From Ensifer adhaerens (lineage in GTDB: Bacteria; Pseudomonadota; Alphaproteobacteria; Rhizobiales; Rhizobiaceae), in contig NZ_CP118611.1 of assembly GCF_028993555.1 (NCBI RefSeq), forward strand, positions 738,001-802,000: DNA of 64,000 nt. The letters run 5' to 3'. Within the stretch, counting starts at the first letter, position 1; every line of letters starts with the position of its first letter. Shown piece by piece: positions 46,401-55,473 of the stretch. Under the pieces are notes generated by a model. The model saw nothing but the letters and a program-made list of their open reading frames with translations, was not told the DNA's origin and made no database searches. Made by a program: the position numbers and the translations under genes.

Positions 46401-47385
46401 TGAAGACAACCGGATCGCCGGTCGGCGGTACGCTGTATTCAATGTGCAGGAGGGGCGCAGCCGTCGGGCTGCCGTCATAGGCTCTTGCCGTACGCGTGCC
46501 GGTGCCGGTGATCAAGAACACCATGTCGTTGAGCGCCGCCCAACCGTCACGGCTGACGATCTCCTGGATGATTGCACTGAGGTCGGGCGTACGTTGCGCA
46601 GCGCCTGCCGCACCGCGCGTTGACCAGTCCACAGGTGCCCAGGCCACGGACGCGTCGGTTGTCAGGCGCGAAGTGACGTTGAACTTGGCCGTCGTGAAGG
46701 CCGCAGCGTCGTCCACGTCCTGGCCGCGGATCAAGAGCGAGATCGTCCCCGTGCTTACCTCATCGACGGTAAACTGGATGTAGGCATTGGTGATGATTGC
46801 GCCCTTGGGGATATCGATGCCGGTAAAGCGGATTCCGACAGTTTGGCCGACACCGTCGTCAACCGTCAATTCGAGGTCGCTACTGGTCAGGGACGTCGAA
46901 CCGCTTGACCGTTCCTCCGCATCGTCTGCGCTCGAGGCCACCCGGGTTTCGAAGACTGGATCGGCTGCAAGTGCGGCGAATGTGGCGCTGTTGGCTGTCG
47001 CCGTGCCGGGATCGGCGGCGTCCGACGTCGGCCCCGTTGCCAACGCGCCGGATGGCCGCAGCGTGTTCTCTTGCGCGTCTCCCTTCAGCCCGGCCCCGCC
47101 GACAGGCGTAGCTGCGCTGTTCGTGTCGACAACAGAACCTTGGTCATCGTTGCTTGCAATGGGGAAGAGATGGTCGCTGCGATCGGTGGAGGTGGAAGAG
47201 CCCCAGTTCCCATACATGTCACTCAATGAACGCGGGTGAGCCGCCGTCAACCGGATGGAGACGATCGGATCCGCGGCGAGATCGTCAAACAGGTAATTGC
47301 CGTCGACGTCAAAACTCAACGCAAACTCGATTGCGAGGAGTTTCGGGTCGTCGAGGCCGGACGGGATGCGGGACAGCTTGGACAT
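43465..47385 (-). CDS. Large secreted repeat protein with purple-acid-phosphatase-like domain and RTX-type end
   Basis: 1306 aa. Order: short N-terminal cap; beta-sandwich module about 145-320 (VFETRVASSADDAEE...LLHIEY, DNRLRE-like); two cadherin-like repeats of about 101 aa (325-525); a second sandwich module; two more cadherin repeats (to about 910). Then a metallophosphoesterase at about 915-1180 (FGDFGD, VGDNVY, LGNHEY, GHEHNYYRE). RTX-like Gly-Asp repeats (GGRGNDTLVGG) and a type I secretion-like end follow. No signal peptide. ATG at 47385 follows AAGGAG. Presumed cargo of the HlyD/ABC exporter at 56420-59986. Confidence 0.9.
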   Translation of the reverse strand: MSKLSRIPSGLDDPKLLAIEFALSFDVDGNYLFDDLAADPIVSIRLTAAHPRSLSDMYGNWGSSTSTDRSDHLFPIASNDDQGSVVDTNSAATPVGGAGLKGDAQENTLRPSGALATGPTSDAADPGTATANSATFAALAADPVFETRVASSADDAEERSSGSTSLTSSDLELTVDDGVGQTVGIRFTGIDIPKGAIITNAYIQFTVDEVSTGTISLLIRGQDVDDAAAFTTAKFNVTSRLTTDASVAWAPVDWSTRGAAGAAQRTPDLSAIIQEIVSRDGWAALNDMVFLITGTGTRTARAYDGSPTAAPLLHIEYSVPPTGDPVVFNSPTDADPITNQIAELAAAGTAIGITASATDPTPGDTVTYSIDDARFAIDANGVITRSGVGTLDFETQTSITLTVTATSSDLSKANQTFTVSVLNSQEPVAFANPADSDPTADRIAQNAAAGTRVGITASAGDPDAGSTVTYSVNDPRFAIDGNGVITRSAIGTLNSQSEPTITLQVTATSSDGSTAMRDYTIINSPPATNSMIFEKRVLASLDDVEEAASGAVSANSSDLELTVDGAKVQTVGMRFTGIDIPKGAIITNAYIQFTVDQVSTGAISLLIRGQDVDDAAAFTTAQFNVSTRAITDASVAWAPADWTTRGAAGLAQRTPDLKAIVQEIIDRGGWAALNDMVLLVTGTGTRTARAFDSNAAAAPLLHIEYYVPPASAPVVFNTPTDADPALNQIAELAAAGTAIGITASAADPDAGSTVTYSIDDQRFSIGSNGVITRSGVGTLDFETQTSITLTVTATSSDRSTAMQTYTLNILNSQEPVNFRTPADTDTATDRIAQTAAAGTRVGITASASDPDAGSTVTYSLADTRFAIDANGVITRSATGTLNAQTEPSITLHVTATSSDGSTATHDYTVNVAAQAGPQTLYRFAVFGDFGDTSLNGEKAVAALIHSWNVDFALTVGDNVYAPQTMDGAIGQQYHDYIGNYQGAYGAGSAINRFFPVLGNHEYNENNFTNYLNYFTLPDNERYYDFQIGPVHFFALNSNSQETDGRSATSVQGQWMHATLDASNASFNIAYFHHTAYNPSGSTSTMRWPYEPWGVNAVFAGHEHNYYRENRDDNGDGLQLPYTTTGLGGAGRDVPNVGASLVTITDQGMLIEFYHVTSFNGTTTTSSLTDSYFISTPMGRAPTITNGGYVLNGTTGADYLWGLGSNATLTGGRGNDTLVGGKNSNLFVFQTGDGNDTILNFRAGASTGDVLDLRAFGIDSASEFRQVATNQGANVVANLSGTDHLTLLGVRAEQLHDDNFVRSGLLV

Positions 47386-47524
47386 GTCCAATCTCCTTTC
47401 CGCGGCTTGCGGACAAGTGGGACCGGCCGGTGAAAGCCGGTGCTTCTACACCCGCCGCGGCGCCCATTGCGGGAGACGGTCGGGGACGGGATTTCCTTGG
47501 AAGAAATTGCCTCCGTTGGAGGGC

Positions 47525-47558
47525 GGATTTCACCAGCCGCAGACGGCCGATGAAATCC
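47525..47558 (-). other. Hairpin between the two phosphatase genes
   Basis: GGATTTCA pairs with TGAAATCC across a loop that itself has a small GCCG/CGGC stem. No clear T run. It is downstream of the 47565 gene on the minus strand, so it may be a weak terminator or mRNA-stabilising stem. Confidence 0.4.
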
Positions 47559-47564
47559 AGTCAC

Positions 47565-50500
47565 TCAGACAAGAAGTCCTGTGCGGACGAAGTTGTCGTC
47601 ATGGAGCTGATCTGCGTGGAGGCCGACGAGCGTCAGGTGGTCCGTCCCGCTCAGGTTCGCCACGACGTTGGCGCCCTGGTTTGTGGCCACCTGCTGGAAT
47701 TTGCTGGCACTGTCGATACCGTAGTCACGCAGGTCCAGCACGTCTCCGGTGCTGGCGCCGGCCCGGAAGTTCAAGATCGTGTCGTTGCCATCGCCGGTGT
47801 GGAAGACGAAGAGGTTGCTGTTCTTGCCGCCGACCAGCGTGTCGTTGCCGCGCCCGCCTGTCAGCGTCGCGTTGCTTCCGAGCCCCCAGAGGTAATCAGC
47901 ACCGGTGGTGCCGTTCAGCACATAAGCGCCATTGGCGATTGTCGGGGCGCGGCCCACGGGCGTCGAGATGAAGTATGAGTCCGTCAGCGAACTGGTCACT
48001 GTGGTCCCGTTGAAGCTGGTGACCTTGTAGAATTCGATCAGCATGCCCTGATCGGTGACCGTCACGAGGCTGGTGCCGACATTGGGAACATCGCGGCCCG
48101 AACCGCCAAGCCCGGTGGTGGTATAGGGAAGCTGGACGCCGTCGCCGTTATCGTCGCGGTTTTCGCGGTAGTAGTTGTGCTGATGGCCGGCGAACACCGC
48201 GTTCACGCCCCAAGGCTCGAAGGGCCACTGCATGGTCGTCGTGCTGCCGCTTGGATTGTAGGGCGTGTGGTGGAAGTAGGCGACATTGAAGCTCGCGTTC
48301 GAGGCATCAAGTGTGGCGTGCATCCACTGGCCCTGAACCGACGTCGAACTGCGGCCGTCGGGATCCTGCTTGTTGCTGTTCAGCGCGAAGAAATGCACCG
48401 GTCCGATCTGGAAGTCGTAATACCGCTCGTTGTCGGGCAGGGTGAAGTAATTCAGGTAGTTGGTCAGGTTTCCGTCGTCATATTCGTGATTGCCCAGGAC
48501 CGGGAAGAAGCGGTTGATGGCGCTGCCGGCGCCATAGGCGCCCTGATAGTTGCCGATGTAGTCGTGGTATTGCTGACCTATGGCCGCATCCATTGTCTGC
48601 GGCGCATAGACGTTGTCGCCGACGGTGAGGGCGAAATCGACGTTCCAACTGTGAATGAGCGCCGCAACCGCCTTTTCTCCGTTGAGGTTGGTATCACCGT
48701 AGTCGCCGAAGATGGCAAAGCGGTAGAGGGTTTGCGGCCCTGTTTGAGCGGCAACATTGAGGGCGTAGTCATGCGTCGCCGTGCTGCCGTCCGACGATGT
48801 CGCCGTCACGTGAAGGGTGATCGACGGTTCGGTTTGGGCGTTGAGCGTGCCGGTGGCCGAACGGGTAATCACGCCGTTTGCATCGATGGCAAAGCGGGTG
48901 TCGGTAAGGCTGTAGGTCACGGTCGAACCGGCGTCAGGGTCGCTTGCCGAGGCTGTAATCCCGACCCTGGTTCCAGCGGCAGCATTCTGGGCGATCCGAT
49001 CTGCGGCCGTATCGGCGTCAGCCGGCGTTCTGAAGCTGACCGGTTCCTGACTGTTGAGAATGCTGAGCGTGTAGGCCTGGGTGGCCGTGGTCTGGTCGGA
49101 CGAGGTTGCCGTTACCGTCAGCGTGATCGAGGTCTGGGTTTCAAAGTCGAGCGCACCGACGCCGGAGCGGGTGATGACGCCGTTGCTGTCGATGGCAAAG
49201 CGCGTATCGTTGAGGCTGTAGGTGACGGTCGAACCGGCGTCGGGGTCACCGGCCGAAGCGGTGATACCGACCTTGGTCCCGGCTGCGGCGAGTTCGACAA
49301 TCTGGTTGGTCGTGGGATCTGCATCGGCCGGCGTCTTGAAGGCGACCGGTTCCGGGCTGTTGAGAATGTTAAGGGTGTAGCTCTGGGTGGCGGTGCTCTG
49401 GTCGGACGAGGTCGCCGTTACCGTCAGCAAGATCGAAGTCTGGGTTTCGAAGTCGAGCGTACCGACGTTGGAGCGCTTGATCGCACCATTGGTGTCGATG
49501 GTAAAGCGCGGGTCGTCAATGCTGTAGGTGATCGTATCGCCTGGATTGGGATCCCTGGCCGATGCGGTGATACCGACGGCCGTGCCCGCTGCTGCGAGTT
49601 CGGTGATCTGGTTGGTGGTCGCATCGGCGTCGGCTGGCGCGTTGAAGGCGACGGGCTGCTGGCTCCCGAGCACGCCGAGGGTGAACGCCTGAGTTGCCGT
49701 GCTGCCATCGGAGGACGTGGCCGTCACCGTCAGCGTGATCGAAGGCTCGGCCTGGGCATTCAAGGTGCCGGTGCCCGAGCGCGTAACAACGCCGTTGGCG
49801 TCTATGGCAAAGCGGTTATCGCTGAGGCTGTAGGTGACAGTCGAGCCGGCGTCCGGGTCGCCAGCCGAAGCGGTGATACCGACCGCGGTTCCTGCAGCGG
49901 CAAGTTCGGCGATCTGGTTGGTGGCCGCATCCGCATCGGCCGGCGTCTTGAAGGCGATCGGTTCCTGGCTGTTGAGGATGCTGACGGTGTAGGTCTGCGT
50001 GGCGGTGCTCTGGTCGGAGGAGGTTGCTGTTACCGTCAGCGTGATCGAAGTCTGGGTCTCGAAGTCCAGTGTGCCTGTGCCCGACCGGGTGATGACGCCG
50101 TTGCTGTCGATGGCGAACCGTTGATCGTTGACACTGTAGGTGACGGTCGAGCCGGCATCGGGGTCACTGGCCGAAGCGGTGATGCCGACCGCGGTTCCTG
50201 CTGCGGCAAGTTCGGCAATCTGGTTGTTGGCCGGATCCGCATCGGCCTGGGTGTTGAAGGCGACCGGGCTGCCGGCGACGGGAACGTAGTATTCGATGTG
50301 GAGCAGGGGTGCGCCGGCGGCGCTGCCTTCATAAGATTTCGCTGTGCGCGTGCCGGTGCCGGTGAGCATGAACGCCATGTCATTGAGCGCCGCCCAGCCT
50401 CCGCGATCTATGATCTCCTGAACGATCGCCTTGAGGTCCGGCGTTCGCTCCGCAGCGCCGGCTTCACCGCGGACCGTCCAGCTTGCTACGTCCCAGGTAA

Positions 50501-51179
50501 CGGATGCGTCCGTGGTCGGGCGCGAGGAGACGTTGAACTTGATCGCGGTAAATGCGGCCGACTCGTCTGCGTCCTCGCCGCGGATCAGGAACGACGCCAA
50601 TCCACTGCTAATCTCGTCGGAGGTGAACTGGATATAGGCGTTGGTAATCACCGCACCTCGGGGAACGTCGATCCCCGTGAAGCGAAGCCCAACGGTCTGG
50701 CGCGTGGTTCCGTCATAGCCCATGTCCAGATCGTTGATGTTGGCGGATATCGAGCCAGAGCTCTTTTCTTCGATGTCATCGGCGGCTGTGGAAACCCTTG
50801 CCTCGAAAATCGGGCCGACCGCAAGCGTGCTGGCGGCAGCGCTGTTCAGGGTGGCTGCGTTGGATGAGCGCAGCGTATCTGCCGGCGCGTCGTTGCTGGA
50901 GGCCGCCGTGTTGCCGGTGGTGTCCGGAGGAGAGCCCTGGTTCTCAACGGCGCTGCCAACGGAGGCGTGGCTACCGCGTTTGGCGGCCCCGTCCTCGTCC
51001 CAGCTCCAGCCAAGATGGGTCGCCGATCGTGGATCGATCCCGACGGAATGAACAGCCCAGATCGGACCTTCGGCATCATTATCGAACAGGTAGCCGTGGA
51101 CGCCAAAACTCAATCCGAACTCGATCGAGAGCAGTTTTGGGTCGTCTAGCCCAAATGGAATGCGGGACAACTTCGACAT
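47565..51179 (-). CDS. Large secreted repeat protein with purple-acid-phosphatase-like domain, paralogue 2
   Basis: 1204 aa. N-terminal cap almost identical to the paralogue (MSKLSRIP.GLDDPKLL), one DNRLRE-like sandwich module (about 125-300), five tandem cadherin-like repeats of about 101 aa (about 304-810), metallophosphoesterase (FGDYGD, VGDNVY, LGNHEY, GHQHNYYRE at about 815-1080), RTX-type Gly-Asp repeats and a C-terminus ending FVRTGLLV. No N-terminal signal. The last 500 aa are nearly identical to the neighbour. ATG at 51179 follows AAGGAG. Both likely hydrolyse phosphate esters outside the cell, with Ca-dependent folding after export. Confidence 0.9.
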   Translation of the reverse strand: MSKLSRIPFGLDDPKLLSIEFGLSFGVHGYLFDNDAEGPIWAVHSVGIDPRSATHLGWSWDEDGAAKRGSHASVGSAVENQGSPPDTTGNTAASSNDAPADTLRSSNAATLNSAAASTLAVGPIFEARVSTAADDIEEKSSGSISANINDLDMGYDGTTRQTVGLRFTGIDVPRGAVITNAYIQFTSDEISSGLASFLIRGEDADESAAFTAIKFNVSSRPTTDASVTWDVASWTVRGEAGAAERTPDLKAIVQEIIDRGGWAALNDMAFMLTGTGTRTAKSYEGSAAGAPLLHIEYYVPVAGSPVAFNTQADADPANNQIAELAAAGTAVGITASASDPDAGSTVTYSVNDQRFAIDSNGVITRSGTGTLDFETQTSITLTVTATSSDQSTATQTYTVSILNSQEPIAFKTPADADAATNQIAELAAAGTAVGITASAGDPDAGSTVTYSLSDNRFAIDANGVVTRSGTGTLNAQAEPSITLTVTATSSDGSTATQAFTLGVLGSQQPVAFNAPADADATTNQITELAAAGTAVGITASARDPNPGDTITYSIDDPRFTIDTNGAIKRSNVGTLDFETQTSILLTVTATSSDQSTATQSYTLNILNSPEPVAFKTPADADPTTNQIVELAAAGTKVGITASAGDPDAGSTVTYSLNDTRFAIDSNGVITRSGVGALDFETQTSITLTVTATSSDQTTATQAYTLSILNSQEPVSFRTPADADTAADRIAQNAAAGTRVGITASASDPDAGSTVTYSLTDTRFAIDANGVITRSATGTLNAQTEPSITLHVTATSSDGSTATHDYALNVAAQTGPQTLYRFAIFGDYGDTNLNGEKAVAALIHSWNVDFALTVGDNVYAPQTMDAAIGQQYHDYIGNYQGAYGAGSAINRFFPVLGNHEYDDGNLTNYLNYFTLPDNERYYDFQIGPVHFFALNSNKQDPDGRSSTSVQGQWMHATLDASNASFNVAYFHHTPYNPSGSTTTMQWPFEPWGVNAVFAGHQHNYYRENRDDNGDGVQLPYTTTGLGGSGRDVPNVGTSLVTVTDQGMLIEFYKVTSFNGTTVTSSLTDSYFISTPVGRAPTIANGAYVLNGTTGADYLWGLGSNATLTGGRGNDTLVGGKNSNLFVFHTGDGNDTILNFRAGASTGDVLDLRDYGIDSASKFQQVATNQGANVVANLSGTDHLTLVGLHADQLHDDNFVRTGLLV
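48750..50270 (-). repeat. Five tandem ~303-bp repeats encoding cadherin-like domains
   Basis: Each unit encodes about 101 aa with the pattern EPVAF.TPADAD..TNQIAEL, AAGT.VGITASA.DPDAGSTVTYS and SITLTVTATSSDQSTAT. Units 2 and 5 resemble each other (LNAQ.EPSIT) and units 1, 3 and 4 another type (LDFETQTSI), so two sub-types are mixed. Such near-identical DNA is prone to copy-number change. Confidence 0.85.
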
Positions 51180-51246
51180 GTCCAACCTCCTTTCCGCGGC
51201 TTGCGGATAGTCGGAGCTAGCCGGTGGACGCGGTCGCCCCTACGCC

Positions 51247-51270
51247 GCCTCGCAACGACGGTTGCGAGGC
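51247..51270 (-). terminator. Perfect 10-bp hairpin after the propeller protein gene
   Basis: GCCTCGCAAC and GTTGCGAGGC around GACG, between the end of the 51323 gene and the start of the 51179 gene (both minus strand). No T run in the minus direction, so termination strength is uncertain. Confidence 0.5.
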
Positions 51271-51322
51271 GATGTCGTTTCAGGTTTCGACCGAGTGGCC
51301 GATCCTGCAATTTTCTTCCCGG

Positions 51323-53692
51323 TCAGGCGAGCAGCCAGTGGTCGAGCCGGAACTCGTAAAGCTTGCCGTCGTTCTCGTTCGGGTTGGAATCGTTGTCGGT
51401 GCCGCGGTCAACGATGTAGAGGCTCATCTGGTTTGCATCGTCGCTGCTCGGCGCCAGCGCCAGACCCGCAACCTTGCGGGCATTAGCCGAAGAAATATCG
51501 AGTGTGCCCAACTGCTGCCCGGTCGTTGACATCATCACCACCTGGGTGCGCGACTTGACGACATAAAGCAGGTCGTGAACGGGGTCGTACTCTACGCAAG
51601 GATCCCCGTTGGATAGGGTCCCGATCGAAAAACTCGTCACCACGTCATCGCCTCCGGTCGAGGCCACGCCGTCGAATTTGCCGTTTGCGCCCGGGTTGAT
51701 CGTGTAGATCTTTGCCGCCCCGTCCGCGAGATAGAGGACACCTCGCTTGGTGTCGTAGGCGATGCCTTCAGGGTCGGAGCTGCCGAAGGCGGACGTCTTC
51801 AACGAGGTCACGGTGTCATCGGCCGTGTTGTAAAGTCCGTCCGCTCCCGGGTTGAGTTCGTAGATGCTCTTCGTGCCGGTATCATCGGAGAAGTAGAGGT
51901 GCCGGTTGGTCGGGTTGTATGCAACACCACTCGGCTCGTCTGAAAAACTGGTGGTGGTAAGCGATCTGACCAAGCTGCCGTTTAGGCTCATTTCGAAGAG
52001 GTTCTTGCCCTGGAATATCGACATTTCATCGACTTCACCGTCGGAAATCATCAAGGTTCCGAGATGGGAGATGTAGGTGATGCCCGACGGGTCAGGGCTC
52101 GCCGGTGACCACTGCGAGGTCAGAACGGTATGCACGAGCGTTGCCGACGTGGGTGGGCTGGGGGTGCCTGAGGTGACATTGACGCTGTAGTCATGGTTGG
52201 CGGTGCTGCCGTCCGACGACGTGGCGGTGACGGTTAAGGTGATCGACGGCTGGGACTGGGCATTGAGTGTACCCGTGCCCGAGCGGGTGATGACGCCGTT
52301 CGCATCGATGGCGAAGCGGGTGTCGTTCAGGCTGTAAGAGATGGTCGAGCCGGCATCCGGGTCCGCCGCTGAAGCAGTGATACCGATCTTGGTGCCCGCG
52401 GCTGCATTCTGAACGATCTGATTTGTGGCCGTATCGGCATCGGCCGGGTTGCTGAAGGCGACAGGCTCCTGGCTGTTGAGAATATTGAGAGTGTAAGTCT
52501 GGGTGGCGGTACTCTGATCGGATGAGGTCGCGGTCACCGTCAGAGTGATGGAAGTCTGGGTCTCGAAGTCGAGGCTACCGACGCCCGATCGGGTAATGAC
52601 GCCGGTCGAAGCGTTGATGGTGAAACGTGCATCGTCTACGCTATAGCTCACCGTATCGCCAGCGTCGGGATCGCTTGCCGAAGCGGTGATGCCGATGGCC
52701 GTTCCGGCGGCCGCCAGTTCCGCGATCTGGTTGGTTAACGGGTTGGCATCGACCGGAGAATTGAAGGCGACCGGGGCGCTTGCCGTTGGGATGTAATATT
52801 CGATGTGCAGGAACGGCGCGGCCCCAGCATTGCCATCGAAAGACTTGGCGGTGCGGGTGCCGGTCCCTGTGACCAGGAAGGCTATGTCATTCAATGCCGC
52901 CCAGCCGCCACGATCAATAATCTCCTGGATGATCGCCTTCAGGTCCGGCGTACGTTGCCCGGTGCCGGCCTCGCCACGTGTCGTCCAGTCCGCCGGTGAC
53001 CAGTTGACCAATGCGTCCGTTATCGGTCGCGAGGAGATATTGAACTTTGCGGTCGTGAACTCGGCGGCGTCGTCCGAATCCTGACCACGGATCACCAGCG
53101 AAGCCAACCCGGTGCTCACCTCGTCGGTGGTGAACTGTATATAGGCGTTGGTGATGATCGCGCCCTTGGGAATGTTGATGCCGGCAAAGCGCAATCCGAC
53201 CGTCTGGCGCGTGCTGTCGTCGAAGCCGAGTTCCAGATCGTTGATGTTGCCGGAGATCGATCCCGAGCTCTTTTCCTCGGCGTCATCGGCGGCGCCCGAC
53301 ACGCGGGTCTCGAAAGTCGTCGGCGTGCTGCTGCTCGAAAGCGCAAAACTCTCACCGCTCATCGTCTTGGCGGCTTCGCCGTCTCCGTCGGACGTCAGGG
53401 TTGGTGATGCGCTGGTTTCAGCCTGGTTCGTCACTCCGCTTTCGGCAGGGGCCGTCGCGCCTCCAGCGCCGTCGTTGGGGCCCATGGGCCGGAGCTCCCA
53501 GTCGCCGATCCCCTCGAACGAGACCGTCGCCCGCAGAATGTTCTGCAGAAATGAAGCCAATGAATCTGGAGTGGGGATGCCGGTCAGTGCCATAGATCCG
53601 TCATCGGTCAATCCATCGCCCTTGAGGCCGTAGTCAATGTCGATATCTGCCAAGAGCTGTTTGACGCTAGGAAACCGAGCCAAGCTGGTCAT
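51323..53692 (-). CDS. Secreted repeat protein with cadherin-like and beta-propeller domains
   Basis: 789 aa. N-terminal cap differing from the phosphatase pair, DNRLRE-like sandwich module (about 127-300, TFETRVSGAADDAEE), two cadherin-like repeats (about 304-507), then a propeller-like domain with repeated YN..NRHLYFSDD, EGIAYDTKRGVLYLAD and CVEYDPVHDLLYVV motifs (NHL/SdiA-regulated-like). No RTX repeats; the end is EFRLDHWLLA. No signal peptide. ATG at 53692 follows AAAGGAG. Probably exported with the phosphatases; an esterase or phytase-like role for the propeller is possible. Confidence 0.88.
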   Translation of the reverse strand: MTSLARFPSVKQLLADIDIDYGLKGDGLTDDGSMALTGIPTPDSLASFLQNILRATVSFEGIGDWELRPMGPNDGAGGATAPAESGVTNQAETSASPTLTSDGDGEAAKTMSGESFALSSSSTPTTFETRVSGAADDAEEKSSGSISGNINDLELGFDDSTRQTVGLRFAGINIPKGAIITNAYIQFTTDEVSTGLASLVIRGQDSDDAAEFTTAKFNISSRPITDALVNWSPADWTTRGEAGTGQRTPDLKAIIQEIIDRGGWAALNDIAFLVTGTGTRTAKSFDGNAGAAPFLHIEYYIPTASAPVAFNSPVDANPLTNQIAELAAAGTAIGITASASDPDAGDTVSYSVDDARFTINASTGVITRSGVGSLDFETQTSITLTVTATSSDQSTATQTYTLNILNSQEPVAFSNPADADTATNQIVQNAAAGTKIGITASAADPDAGSTISYSLNDTRFAIDANGVITRSGTGTLNAQSQPSITLTVTATSSDGSTANHDYSVNVTSGTPSPPTSATLVHTVLTSQWSPASPDPSGITYISHLGTLMISDGEVDEMSIFQGKNLFEMSLNGSLVRSLTTTSFSDEPSGVAYNPTNRHLYFSDDTGTKSIYELNPGADGLYNTADDTVTSLKTSAFGSSDPEGIAYDTKRGVLYLADGAAKIYTINPGANGKFDGVASTGGDDVVTSFSIGTLSNGDPCVEYDPVHDLLYVVKSRTQVVMMSTTGQQLGTLDISSANARKVAGLALAPSSDDANQMSLYIVDRGTDNDSNPNENDGKLYEFRLDHWLLA

Positions 53693-53915
53693 GTCGTATC
53701 TCCTTTATCGAGGCGGCTGTTTCAGCCGGCCTTTGCAGGTCCACGATCGTGCGGGTGCTTGTCAAAGCGGGCACCCATGGGGAATGCCGAAGCCCGCGCC
53801 CGAAGGAGCGACGTCGTTGGAGGCGGCGTCGCCCGATCAGTTCGCGGGATGGAATTCAGAATGCTGATGCATCGTCGGTCGGCACATGCCGCCGAATAGT
53901 GGGAGGGGTGCCTCC

Positions 53916-55418
53916 CTATCCTGGTCGACTTCGCCGCAGCCAAGCGGGTGCGAGCCCGGCGACCAGGCGAAGCAACGACTGCCCGTCCCGTCCAAGAAAC
54001 AGTGACGGTAGCAGCCAGCATGACACCAGGCCTGTCACACCGGCGGCAATCACGACATTGAGAAGGAGGATAAGCGGCGTCACGTGAACCTGGCGCAGTT
54101 GATCCACCGTGATCCAGGAACAGACGCCGACCACGCTCGCCAAGGCAAACGCTGGCGCATGTGCCCCGATGAACTCGGACCAACTGATGCCGGTAACGCG
54201 CAGGCTCAGATGCGCCATCAGCATGAAATTGGTCGCGACTGCCGCAACGACGCCAGCCGCCACGCCCGTCACGCCCCAGAATTGTCCGAAGAACGCGCCT
54301 GTCGCCACGGCAACCACGAAGATCGCTTGCCGCCATGCCCTTGCGTAGACGACACCGGTCGCACGCGAGATGGAGTCGCTGAGTTTGTAGCTTGTACGGA
54401 ACAACATGCCGACGGCCAGAATCTGGAGGGGAGCGACGACCGCGTCCCACCCCCGGCCGAGCAGGACCAAAACAAGTTCGGGCGCCGTGATCGCGACGAC
54501 GACGCTTGCCGGCAGCACCACAAGAGCGCAGGCGGCAACCGCGCTGCGATAGGCGCGGGCGAGACGGGCAGGCTCCTGCTGCACGAGCGCCATTGTTGGA
54601 AACAGAACCCGGTCGAGAATCTGGCCGATGATGACCGCCGGCGTGGTCATGAGCTGTGAGGCAAGCGAATAGATACCGAGCGCTCCCGCTCCGAGCGTGC
54701 GCCCGACGATGAGCTTGTCGACTTGGGTTGCGAGGTAGTTGCACACGCGCGCTACTGTGAAACCGCCACCGAAATAGAGCAATTCGCCAATCGCACGCCG
54801 CTCCAGCAACAGCCGTTTGGGATGCGGCTGGCCGATGAGCAGCACGATCGTGCGCAGCAGGTTTTGGGTCATCAGCGCGCCAACGAGCGCCCAGATGCCG
54901 AAACCGGCGAGCGCAAAGACCGGTGCTGCGATCACGAAGCCGACCGCAAAGGTGGCCGCATCGACGGCGGCCAGCCATTCGAACCGTAGCGATCGCTGGG
55001 CGACGGCCTGCGCCACCAGCGCCACGCCCTGGCACAGGAACACCACGCTGGTGGCGCGGACGACGGGTGCGAGCTCGGCCAACCGCATGGCATGTGCGAT
55101 CGCCGGTGCGATAACCCAGACCAGCCCGGCAATCAGCAGGCTGAGGATCAGCGACAGGGTAAAACCGACCCGCAGATGACGCTCGTCAAGCTCGGGCCGC
55201 TGCACGATTGCCGGCGCGACGCCGAGGTTTTCGAAGATGGTTGCCAGCTTGATGATGACGAGGGCGGCGGCATAAAGCCCAAATTCGTTGGGAGACAGCA
55301 GTCGGGCGAGCACAAGCAGCGCGGCAGCTTCCGCCAAAGCGAGCGCCCCCATGGACAGCCCCGTCCAAAACATGCCCACGACACTACGCTTTGCCAGTCC
55401 CTGTCGGATGTTACTCAC
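53916..55418 (-). CDS. Wzx-like polysaccharide flippase (MOP superfamily)
   Basis: 500 aa, about fourteen membrane helices. The start (RSVVGMFWTGLSMGALALAEAAALLVLARLLSPNEFGLYAAALVI) is characteristic of the lipid-linked oligosaccharide flippases, as is VDKLIVGRTLGAGALGIYSLA near 235. It would move undecaprenyl-linked repeat units to the periplasmic face for the Wzy-like polymerase at 33377. GTG start at 55418 preceded by GAGCAAGG. The sulfotransferase gene lies 55 bp upstream on the same strand. Confidence 0.92.
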   Translation of the reverse strand: MSNIRQGLAKRSVVGMFWTGLSMGALALAEAAALLVLARLLSPNEFGLYAAALVIIKLATIFENLGVAPAIVQRPELDERHLRVGFTLSLILSLLIAGLVWVIAPAIAHAMRLAELAPVVRATSVVFLCQGVALVAQAVAQRSLRFEWLAAVDAATFAVGFVIAAPVFALAGFGIWALVGALMTQNLLRTIVLLIGQPHPKRLLLERRAIGELLYFGGGFTVARVCNYLATQVDKLIVGRTLGAGALGIYSLASQLMTTPAVIIGQILDRVLFPTMALVQQEPARLARAYRSAVAACALVVLPASVVVAITAPELVLVLLGRGWDAVVAPLQILAVGMLFRTSYKLSDSISRATGVVYARAWRQAIFVVAVATGAFFGQFWGVTGVAAGVVAAVATNFMLMAHLSLRVTGISWSEFIGAHAPAFALASVVGVCSWITVDQLRQVHVTPLILLLNVVIAAGVTGLVSCWLLPSLFLGRDGQSLLRLVAGLAPAWLRRSRPG

Positions 55419-55473
55419 GCCTTGCTCTCCCCAGGCGAACGAACCGAACTCTCGATATTGCTACGGTCGTCCC

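Noticed and set aside
48750..50270. Tandem ~303-bp repeats as a CRISPR-like array or satellite
   Set aside because: The period is an exact multiple of three and the units encode cadherin-like domains in one open frame.
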